From NCBI GenBank assembly GCA_026706505.1, contig JAPOYQ010000174.1:1-14991 (forward strand): a DNA stretch of 14,991 nt, in the 5' to 3' direction. This DNA comes from Gemmatimonadota bacterium. GTDB taxonomy: Bacteria; Latescibacterota; UBA2968; UBA8231. The position numbers and the translations under genes are program-made. Below the pieces are notes generated by a model. That model saw nothing but the letters and a program-made list of their open reading frames with translations. It did no database searches and was not told the origin of the DNA. Position 1 is the stretch's first letter. The number at the start of each line of letters is the position of its first letter. Positions 8,522 through 14,440 of the stretch are shown in pieces.

Positions 8522-9912
8522 GCGAATTCGCGCCGCTGGCCATGTTCCTCTGCACCTTCGCGGTGCTGCTATCCGGCTTCCCAGTGGCCTTTTGCCTCGC
8601 GGGTACGGCCCTTGGCTTTGCCGGCCTCGGCGTCCTCACCGGAGACTTTGACGCGGCCTTTCTCTCGGCTTTGCCGGCCCGCATCTACGGCATCATGTCC
8701 AACGAGACCCTGATGGCCGTGCCGCTGTTCGTCTTTATGGGAGTCGTACTAGAGCGCTCGAAAATCGCCGAGGACCTACTCGAAACCATGGCCCAGCTCT
8801 GCGGCAGCTTGGGCGGCGGACTGGGGATTTCGGTTTGCCTCGTCGGAGGCCTGTTGGCGGCTTCCACCGGCATCGTCGGCGCGACGGTCGTCACCATGGG
8901 GCTCATCTCACTGCCGGCCATGCTCAAACGCGCGTACTCCCCAGCGGTTTCCACCGGCATCATCTGCGCTTAGGGGACGCTGGGCCAGATCATCCCGCCC
9001 AGCATTGTGCTGGTCATCCTCGGCGACGTAGTGTCCTCGGCGTACCAACAAGCACAACTCAAAATGGGCAATTTCGCCCCGGTCTCCGTGTCGGTCGGCG
9101 ACCTCTTTATGGGCGCGGTCGTGCCCGGCTTCGTGCTGATGGGCCTCTATATTCTCTATATAATCGGCCTCGGCCTCCTCAAGCCGTCCACCGTGCCGGC
9201 TGTTCCAGCCGAAGAGCGCGCGCAAATTCTCAGTGCGGCCTTCCTCCGCCGCCTCGGCGCGGCCCTCGTCCCGCCCCTAGTCCTCATCTGTGGGGTGCTC
9301 GGCTCTATCCTCTTCGGGGTGGCCACGCCGACCGAGGCGGCTTCGGTCGGCGCGGTCGGTGCCATGCTCTTGTCGCTAGCCAAAGGACATTTCAACCGCG
9401 CCACGCTCAAAGAAGTCATGCGCACCACCACCGAAATCAACGCCATGGTCTTTATCATCCTCATCGGCGCGAGCGTGTTTTCGCTGGTCTTTCGCGGCTA
9501 CGGAGGCGACGAAGCAGTCGAGGCATTTCTGACCCATGAGGCAACCGGCGGCGTGCTCGGCTCTTTCGTGTTAGTGATGGCCGTGATGTTTTTGCTCGGC
9601 TTCTTTCTCGACTTTTTCGAGATCATCTTCGTCGTCGTCCCCATCGTCGGCCCGATCCTCTTGACGATGGGCCTAGATCCCGTGTGGTTGGGCGTGATGA
9701 TCGCCCTGAATTTGCAGACCTCTTTTCTCACGCCTCCCTTTGGCTTCTCGCTCTTTTATTTGCGCGGCGTCGCTCCTCCTGAAATCAGCACGCCGCAGAT
9801 ATACCGGGGAGTCGTGCCCTTTATCGCGATTCAGGTGCTGCTGTTAGCGGGGCTGTGGTTCGTGCCGGAGTTGGCTACGTATCTGCCATCGAAGGTGTTC
9901 GGACGCGGATAA
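8518..9912 (+). pseudogene. dctM: TRAP transporter large permease with an in-frame TAG stop
   Basis: The two halves read in one frame as a normal-length DctM of about 463 residues, with the expected many hydrophobic helices. The frame is broken by TAG at 8971-8973, codon 152. The flanking residues are STGIICA before it and GTLGQIIPPSIVLVILG after it, the most conserved stretch of the family, where a small residue (Ser or Ala) is expected. TCG to TAG is a single base change. Both sides keep full coding quality with no other lesion, so the change is recent, a sequencing error, or suppressed in vivo. TAG is a normal stop in at least three other genes here, which argues against general recoding. 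A restart at ATG 9007 would begin inside a membrane helix. The start ATG 8518 overlaps the dctQ stop. Confidence 0.85.
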
Positions 9913-9937
9913 GGTGTGGTGAGGGTTGCCTCGCTGG

Positions 9938-9972
9938 CGACCATTTGGTCGAATTGCTGGCTTTGGTCGAAT
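9938..9972. repeat. Palindrome CGACCATTTGGTCG with a direct repeat of TTTGGTCGAAT
   Basis: CGACCA-TT-TGGTCG at 9938-9951 is a perfect 6+2+6 inverted repeat. Its right half, TTTGGTCGAAT (9944-9954), recurs exactly at 9962-9972, an 18-bp period. Both match the half-site of the longer palindrome at 10026-10043. The elements centre about 180-205 bp upstream of the predicted sigma54 transcription start, so they may be auxiliary activator sites. They could instead be pieces of a dispersed repeat. Confidence 0.6.
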
Positions 9973-10025
9973 GCGTTATAAGTCAAACAAAAACAATAAA
10001 TTATTCTACATAAACGATTGCCCAT

Positions 10026-10043
10026 TTCGACCAAATGGTCGAA
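10026..10043. promoter_or_regulatory. Perfect 18-bp palindrome, candidate upstream activator site
   Basis: TTCGACCAAATGGTCGAA is a perfect 8+2+8 inverted repeat. Its centre is about 114 bp upstream of the start predicted from the sigma54 promoter at 10122-10138, the usual distance for sites bound by NtrC-type activators. Related copies lie at 9938-9951 and 9962-9972. The Fis-type DNA-binding domain of the regulator at 13093-14439 would bind a dyad of this size, but that pairing is inferred. Confidence 0.6.
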
Positions 10044-10121
10044 TTCGCCGCACCAAGTCTTTGCAACGCCGCGGGGCTTTTCCCACTGTAAAACGGCATT
10101 TTTGGTAAAAAATTTTCTAAC

Positions 10122-10138
10122 TTGGCACACATGTTGCT
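10122..10138 (+). promoter_or_regulatory. sigma54 (-24/-12) promoter of the Spy-like operon
   Basis: TTGGCAC at 10122-10128 and TTGCT at 10134-10138 are separated by 5 bases. The invariant GG (10124-10125) and GC (10136-10137) are exactly 10 bp apart, as sigma54-RNA polymerase requires. The predicted start is near 10149, with a leader of about 55 bases to the GTG at 10204. The bases just upstream are A/T-rich (10098-10120). This is the only convincing sigma54 promoter I see in the window. Confidence 0.85.
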
Positions 10139-10190
10139 CTAATACAGTGCGACTCGACAGTGCACGTTGAGCATCACACTCATCTCATGC

Positions 10191-10197
10191 AAGGAGG
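10191..10197 (+). promoter_or_regulatory. Strong Shine-Dalgarno deciding a GTG start
   Basis: AAGGAGG lies 6 bases before GTG 10204. It is the strongest ribosome binding site in the window and fixes the non-ATG start of the Spy-like gene, suggesting high translation once the sigma54 promoter is active. Confidence 0.85.
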
Positions 10198-10203
10198 AGC
10201 ATC

Positions 10204-11118
10204 GTGAAGACAACATGGGTCATCGCAGCCGCGCTACTGTTGATAGCCGCGGCGGCTATGGACACCTCGGCAAAAGGCTGGGGAGGCAAGCGGGGATTCC
10301 ACGGATACGGTAAGAAAAGCGGGCACAAGGGTTCGTTGGTCGAGCAACTCGGCCTGACCGAAGACCAGCAAGCCCAGCTCCAGACTCTCAAAGAGGACAT
10401 CCGCGAGCAGGGGCAGGCTCTCGGCGAACAGTATCGCACCGACTTCGAGGCCATTCTAACCGACGAGCAGCAGGAAACCCTCGAAGAACTCAAGAACCCG
10501 CTCGGCTTGACCGACGAGCAGTGGGAGCAGATCGAGGACCTCAAAGACCAGGACCTCACCAAAGAAGAATTCCGCACCAGCTTTGAGGCCATCCTAACCG
10601 ATGAACAGATCCAAACCCTCGAAGAACGCAAGGCCAATCGACCTGACCGACCCGGCCTCGGCCTGACCGAAGACCAAAAGACGCAGATCCAAGAACTCAA
10701 AGACCAGGACCTGACTAAAGAAGAATTCCGCACCAGCTTTGAGGCCATCCTAACCGACGAACAGGTCCAAATCCTCGAAGAACGCAAGGCCAATCGCGGC
10801 CAGCACGGCAAACGGGGAAAGCACGGGAACTCACTGGTCGAACAACTCGGCTTGACCGAAGATCAGCAGACGCAGATCCAAACCCTCATAGAGGCTCTAA
10901 ACGAGCAGAGAAAAGCCCTCCGCGAAGAGTACTGGACCGATTTTGAGGCTATTCTGACCGCCGACCAACTCGCAACGCTCGAAGAAATCAGGACCAATCG
11001 CGGCAGCCATTGGAAGGGCAGCGAAGAAGAAGAGACGAGCGAGGCTGCGGCTGCGGGCAAAGTTGCAGCAGTCGAGGAGACGAGTTGGGGCCGCGTCAAG
11101 GACTCCTTCGGCCAGTAG
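10204..11118 (+). CDS. Secreted protein with four tandem Spy/CpxP/ZraP-like LTxxQ modules
   Basis: A 304-residue protein with a Sec signal peptide (cleavage near TSA, residue 23). The mature protein repeats one helical module four times, starting at LGLT residues 49, 100, 152 and 215. Each has a first LTxxQ motif (LTEDQ or LTDEQ) and a second (LTDEQ; LTADQ in the last) after a TDFEAIL or TSFEAIL helix. The two-motif layout is that of the Spy/CpxP/ZraP family, periplasmic chaperones or metal sensors that are normally one module of about 140-165 residues. Gly/His/Lys-rich linkers lie before module 1 (about 24-43) and between modules 3 and 4 (about 197-209), which could bind metal. The tail (about 276 onward) is Glu/Ala-rich. 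The start is GTG with a strong ribosome binding site. It is first behind the sigma54 promoter. Function as a chaperone or metal buffer is inferred from the family. Confidence 0.82.
   Translation: MKTTWVIAAALLLIAAAAMDTSAKGWGGKRGFHGYGKKSGHKGSLVEQLGLTEDQQAQLQTLKEDIREQGQALGEQYRTDFEAILTDEQQETLEELKNPLGLTDEQWEQIEDLKDQDLTKEEFRTSFEAILTDEQIQTLEERKANRPDRPGLGLTEDQKTQIQELKDQDLTKEEFRTSFEAILTDEQVQILEERKANRGQHGKRGKHGNSLVEQLGLTEDQQTQIQTLIEALNEQRKALREEYWTDFEAILTADQLATLEEIRTNRGSHWKGSEEEETSEAAAAGKVAAVEETSWGRVKDSFGQ
10501..10796 (+). repeat. 156-bp tandem duplication inside the Spy-like gene (modules 2 and 3)
   Basis: Units 10501-10640 and 10657-10796 are each 140 bp and are offset by exactly 156 bp (52 codons). 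Stretches of complete identity include 10561-10601 versus 10717-10757 (41 bp) and 10540-10556 versus 10696-10712. Identity at synonymous positions points to a recent duplication or ongoing gene conversion. Modules 1 and 4 resemble each other more than they resemble 2 and 3. Confidence 0.88.
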
Positions 11119-11126
11119 AACGTCAA

Positions 11127-11172
11127 AAGCAACAGACGGCGCTCGGCAGTTTCCGTGCGCGGTCTGTTGCTT
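11127..11172 (+). other. Long intercistronic hairpin between the Spy-like and calcium-loop genes
   Basis: AAGCAACAGAC (11127-11137) pairs perfectly with GTCTGTTGCTT (11162-11172). After one G-G mismatch, GCGC (11139-11142) pairs with GCGC (11157-11160), and CGG/CCG continues near the loop. No U run follows, so it does not look like a classical terminator. It begins 9 bases after the first gene's stop and ends 18 bases before the next ATG. It could protect the 3' end of a processed mRNA, reduce read-through, or modulate translation of the second gene. Confidence 0.75.
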
Positions 11173-11190
11173 GCGAACACTGAGGAAAAC

Positions 11191-11892
11191 ATGGTCGTCA
11201 TCGCTATCGTCGCCAGCGCCCTGCTGGCCTGTTCCGTTCACGCCCAATCCGGGCCGCCAGAGAAAAGTGCGTCCCCTGCGCCCATTGTCGGCTATGTCGA
11301 TGCCGACCGCGACGGCATAAACGACCGCTTCCGCGATCAAGACGGAGACGGCGTAAACGACCTCAACGGCCAGCCTTATCCCCACCACTTCCCTTTTTTA
11401 GACGAAGATGAAGACGGCATAAACGACCGCTTCCGAGACCAAGACGGAGACGGCGTAAACGACCTCGACGGCCGCTTCCGAGACCAAGACGGAGACGGCT
11501 TCATCGACAATGTCGTCGATTTCAATGGCGACCGATTAAACGACATCACCGGTGCAAAGTACGGCCCGTACGGGCTGCTGGGCTATCGCTTTGGCCGCGT
11601 CTTTGAAGAGCGCCGGCACCAAGTCAAGCAATTCCGCGACGCCGATGGCGACGGCATGCACGACCCGCTCAAGCGGCTGCACCAGCGACTGCACGCTCAA
11701 AAACGGCGGATGGACTTCTTCTTGGACGAGGACGGCGACGGCATTGACGACGCCCGCCTGTTGCGCCGCCTCCTGAGGCACCCGGACGAGCGCGTACAAG
11801 ACCTCACCAAAAAACGCCTCAAACGCCGCCGCGTACCTCCGCATCTCAAAAAAGGCGATCCCAAACAGCCCAAGAAGAAGGGGGGCAAATGA
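11191..11892 (+). CDS. Secreted protein with eight DxDxDGxxD calcium-loop motifs
   Basis: A 233-residue protein. The ATG at 11191 is chosen because GAGGA precedes it by about 5 bases and it opens a signal peptide (MVVIAIVASALLACSVHA, cleavage near residue 18). An upstream in-frame GTG at 11155 lies inside the hairpin. Eight acidic loops of the thrombospondin type 3/EF-hand-like kind begin near residues 37, 49, 71, 83, 98, 110, 150 and 179; the sixth, DFNGDRLND, is the most divergent. Such loops bind calcium and are common in exported proteins. The last 45 or so residues are very basic (KKRLKRRRVPPHLKK to KKKGGK), which is unusual beside the acidic loops and may contact nucleic acid, lipopolysaccharide or another acidic surface. 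Its stop overlaps the next start (ATGA). No known named family is recognised. Confidence 0.82.
   Translation: MVVIAIVASALLACSVHAQSGPPEKSASPAPIVGYVDADRDGINDRFRDQDGDGVNDLNGQPYPHHFPFLDEDEDGINDRFRDQDGDGVNDLDGRFRDQDGDGFIDNVVDFNGDRLNDITGAKYGPYGLLGYRFGRVFEERRHQVKQFRDADGDGMHDPLKRLHQRLHAQKRRMDFFLDEDGDGIDDARLLRRLLRHPDERVQDLTKKRLKRRRVPPHLKKGDPKQPKKKGGK
11311..11508 (+). repeat. DNA repeats coding for the calcium loops
   Basis: Units 11311-11370 and 11413-11472 are near-identical 60-bp copies with a 102-bp offset, differing mainly at CGCGAT/CGAGAC. A 27-bp segment at 11428-11454 recurs exactly at 11473-11499 (offset 45 bp). The high nucleotide identity suggests recent expansion of the loop array. Confidence 0.85.
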
Positions 11893-13049
11893 GATATCTA
11901 CCGGCCTGTCTAGTCGCGCTGATTTCCGTAGCAGAAGCTCAAGTCGCCCTCAACGCCGACCTGTACACTACCTATACGGACAATGTTTTCCTCACGGCCA
12001 GCCAGCGCGACGATCTGATGCAGTCGGCCTATATCGACTTCGACTACCAACTCGACGCCGACTTGAGCTTGTACTACTCGGGCAACGCCAACGTATTCAG
12101 CAAAAACGCCGACCTCTTCAACCATTTGCACAGCTTTGGCGCAAGCTATGCGCGCCCCTTGGGAGCGGTGGGCCTGTTCTTTTCTGATGTCTCACTGAGC
12201 CTGCGCTTGGACCGCCCGCTCTACGACTACCGCGACTTTGCCGCTGGCCGGGCCTTCGCCAGCTTCGAACCGTATCTGCACCCAGCGCTTATCACTCGCC
12301 TAGACTATACCTTCAGCTACCAAAACTTTCTCAACGCCGCTGACTACAGCTACCGCGAACAGCATCTCGACGCTCAGCTAACCCACTACCTGCCCACTCG
12401 CACCACTTTGCAGCTTAACGGCGAATTGGGCCTTAAGTCCTATTTACAAGAAACAGCCCAGCCCAGCCGCAATCCGCTCCTATGGGGCACCCGCGTCAAA
12501 GCCGCTCAATCACTTGGTCCCAACCTTGGGTTACAGCTAGCATGGCACCACCAAGGCATCCTCGCCGGCCAGAGCCGCTATGCTGATTGGTTCTGGTACG
12601 ACCCGAACAAACTCTTTGACGACCCTTACAAGACCAAGGCGAAATGGTACGATCCAGATGAACTTTATAAGGCGCAATCCAAGGCGTACTGGTACGATCC
12701 AGACGAACTCTTTGAAGACCGCTACAGCTATGGTGGGGATCAATGGAGTGCTACCCTGAAGTACTTGGCTCCGTTAAATTGCGAGCTAGCGGCCTCCTTC
12801 CATCGCGAAAGCCGCTTCTATAGCCAGAGGCCGGCCTACGATCTCGCCGGAGTTTTCACGGGGGAATCCACCACGGAAACGCGCCGCACCGCGCGCTTGG
12901 GGCTAGCGCGCGCATTCTACCTAGACAGCACCTCGTTCCAAGAAATAGCCCTCGAATTGGAGTGGCTCTACCGCGCGGTTGCGTCCAACGACGCTTTCTA
13001 CGACGCAGACGCCCATGCGTACTCTGCGGGCATCCAGTTCGGCTTTTGA
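11889..13049 (+). CDS. Outer-membrane beta-barrel-like protein with a WYDP-repeat loop
   Basis: A 386-residue protein with a signal peptide (MRYLPACLVALISVAEA, cleavage near residue 17). The mature part is rich in alternating aromatic/polar strands (for example AYIDFDYQLDADLSLYYSG and LITRLDYTFSYQNFL) and ends AYSAGIQFGF. A terminal phenylalanine is the classic beta-signal for insertion by the BAM complex. The early TTYTDNVFLTA segment resembles the first strand of several barrel proteins linked to export or surface display. Three copies of WYDP(N/D)(K/E)L occur at residues 236, 253 and 268 in what is probably one loop. Its ATG overlaps the stop of the calcium-loop gene, so the two are likely translated together. 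No close named family is recognised; a channel, an adhesin support or an assembly factor would all be possible. Confidence 0.75.
   Translation: MRYLPACLVALISVAEAQVALNADLYTTYTDNVFLTASQRDDLMQSAYIDFDYQLDADLSLYYSGNANVFSKNADLFNHLHSFGASYARPLGAVGLFFSDVSLSLRLDRPLYDYRDFAAGRAFASFEPYLHPALITRLDYTFSYQNFLNAADYSYREQHLDAQLTHYLPTRTTLQLNGELGLKSYLQETAQPSRNPLLWGTRVKAAQSLGPNLGLQLAWHHQGILAGQSRYADWFWYDPNKLFDDPYKTKAKWYDPDELYKAQSKAYWYDPDELFEDRYSYGGDQWSATLKYLAPLNCELAASFHRESRFYSQRPAYDLAGVFTGESTTETRRTARLGLARAFYLDSTSFQEIALELEWLYRAVASNDAFYDADAHAYSAGIQFGF
12594..12720 (+). repeat. Triplicate WYDP(N/D)(K/E)L coding repeat
   Basis: TGGTACGA begins copies at 12594, 12645 and 12690 (spacing 51 and 45 bp), encoding WYDPNKLFDD, WYDPDELYKA and WYDPDELFED. 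The copies are short, aromatic and acidic and interrupt the beta-strand pattern, as a surface or periplasmic loop would. Confidence 0.75.
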
Positions 13050-13067
13050 AGAGGGTGGTCGAATTGT

Positions 13068-13096
13068 GTAGGGGCGGTTTGTAAACCGCCCCCTAC
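13068..13096. repeat. Palindromic hairpin between convergent genes
   Basis: GTAGGGGCGGTTT (13068-13080) pairs with AAACCGCCCCCTAC (13083-13096) with a single bulged base. It lies 18 bases after the barrel gene stop and overlaps the TAG stop of the minus-strand regulator (13093-13095). The two genes converge here, so it may act as a two-way terminator, though neither side has a strong T run. Its form also resembles short mobile palindromic intergenic repeats. The motif TGGTCGAATTG lies just before it at 13056-13066. Confidence 0.7.
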
Positions 13097-14439
13097 TTTA
13101 ATCCGTACTTCTTCAGCTTGTAGCGCAGATTGCGCTCGGTCAGCCCCAGCAGTTCGGCAGCGCGGCTCTGAACACCACCGGACCGCTCCAAGGCTTGGGT
13201 AATGGCCGTCTTTTCCAATTCCTCCACTTGCGCGGTCAAGGTGTCTGCAACCGGCGCGGGCACTGCTTTTTGTACTTCGACCGGCAAGTCCGCTCGCGTC
13301 ACCACCTCACCACGAGCCATGACCACTGCGCGCTCGACGATGTTTTGCAACTCGCGCACATTGCCGGGATATGCGTAGCGCGTCAGCAGATCCAACGCCT
13401 CTTTGGAAACCTCGCCAATAGCCTTGCCATTTTCCTCGGCGTAGCGGGCGAGAAAATGGTCGGCGAGCAGCGGAATATCGCTTTTGCGCTGTCGCAACGG
13501 CGGCAACTCCACCGCGACGACATTGAGCCGGTAAAACAAATCCTCGCGGAATGCCCCTTGTGCGACCAGCGTCTCCAAATCTCGATTCGTCGCCCCAATT
13601 AGCCGCACATCAACCTCGACCTCAACGCCGCTGCCGACGCGCTCGATCTTGCGCTCCTGCAAGACGCGCAAAAGCTTGACCTGCACATCGAGGGGAATTT
13701 CGGCCAATTCGTCGAGGAACAGGGTGCCGCCGTCGGCCTGCTCAAAGCGGCCCGCGCGCCGGGCATCTGCCCCGGTAAAGGCACCTTTTTCGTGCCCGAA
13801 CAACTCGCTCTCGATCAAGCCCTTGTTGAGGGCGGCGCAGTTGACAGCGACAAAGGGATGGTCGGCGCGGGGGCTTGCTTCGTGTACCGCGCGCGCCATC
13901 AGCTCCTTGCCAGTGCCCGACTCTCCGCGCAGCAGCACAGTCGCCCGGCTCGGCGCGGCCCGTGCCACCACGTTGAGGGCCTCTTCTATGGCTGGCGAGC
14001 AGCCCATAATGCCGCCAAATGACGCCCGCTCGCCGATCTGCTCGCGGAGAAGTTCGTTTTCCGAGATGCGGTGCCGCTGCTCCAAGGAGCGATCGACGAT
14101 CCGGTCGAGCACATCGAGATCAATTGGCTTTTGCAGATAGTAGAACGCCCCTTCCTGCATGGCGTCAACGGCCCCATCGACCGTTCCAAAAGCCGTCGCC
14201 ATCACCACCCCGATAGCGGGGTTGATTTCGCGGGCGGCGGCGAGCACGCCCATCCCGTCCAGCTCCGGCATCCGCAAATCCGTGATGATCAGATCGACCA
14301 CTTGATCCTGCAATACAGTCAATCCCTCTCGTCCGTCAGCGGCTTGTAAGACCACAAAACCCCGCTTGCGCAAATAGCCGCCCACGGCCTCGCGCTGTGC
14401 GGCTTCGTCGTCAATGATCAGAATGGTCTCTCCAGCCAT
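13093..14439 (-). CDS. NtrC-family sigma54-activating response regulator
   Basis: A 448-residue regulator. The start at 14439 is chosen because AAGGGG lies 8 bases upstream and the protein then begins MAGETILIIDDE, a standard receiver start. Receiver: acidic pair Asp10-Asp11, phosphoacceptor Asp54 (ITDLRMP), Thr82 and Lys104 (QKP). AAA+ domain: Walker A GESGTGKE (172-179), the sigma54-contacting loop GAFTGA (219-224) and Walker B GTLFLDE (Asp243-Glu244). The C-terminus is a Fis-type helix-turn-helix (ITQALERSGGVQSRAAELLG, ending KKYGLK). All parts for phosphorylation-controlled activation of sigma54-RNA polymerase are intact. It lies 1 base downstream of the histidine kinase stop. A likely target is the sigma54 promoter at 10122-10138, on the far side of the convergent operon; this is inference. 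Confidence 0.95.
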   Translation of the reverse strand: MAGETILIIDDEAAQREAVGGYLRKRGFVVLQAADGREGLTVLQDQVVDLIITDLRMPELDGMGVLAAAREINPAIGVVMATAFGTVDGAVDAMQEGAFYYLQKPIDLDVLDRIVDRSLEQRHRISENELLREQIGERASFGGIMGCSPAIEEALNVVARAAPSRATVLLRGESGTGKELMARAVHEASPRADHPFVAVNCAALNKGLIESELFGHEKGAFTGADARRAGRFEQADGGTLFLDELAEIPLDVQVKLLRVLQERKIERVGSGVEVEVDVRLIGATNRDLETLVAQGAFREDLFYRLNVVAVELPPLRQRKSDIPLLADHFLARYAEENGKAIGEVSKEALDLLTRYAYPGNVRELQNIVERAVVMARGEVVTRADLPVEVQKAVPAPVADTLTAQVEELEKTAITQALERSGGVQSRAAELLGLTERNLRYKLKKYGLK

Positions 14440-14440
14440 T

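Larger units (their letters stand above)
9913..10203. other. 291-bp intergenic region with stacked regulatory elements
   Basis: There is no credible gene here. From left to right it holds the palindrome and direct repeats (9938-9972), an AT-rich tract (9973-10015), the 18-bp palindrome (10026-10043), a GC-rich stretch with only a weak hairpin, a second AT-rich tract, the sigma54 promoter (10122-10138) and the ribosome binding site (10191-10197). No clear terminator for the TRAP operon was found. Confidence 0.7.

Noticed and set aside
9007..9912. A separate gene starting at ATG 9007
   Set aside because: It is in frame with the first dctM half and would begin inside a conserved membrane segment; a broken single gene explains it better.
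10068..10103. Terminator for the TRAP operon (GCCG ... CGGC followed by T5)
   Set aside because: The possible stem is 4 bp plus four A-T pairs with a 6-base bulge, too weak to call.
114..10108. CATTTTTGGTAA shared between the leaders at 114-125 and 10097-10108
   Set aside because: A 12-base AT-rich match over this length can arise by chance; the copies have different contexts (-35 box versus upstream of a -24 element).
10103..10148. sigma70 promoter for the Spy-like operon
   Set aside because: Candidate boxes (TTGGTA, TTGGCA with TAATAC or TACAGT) have wrong spacing, whereas the sigma54 elements fit exactly.
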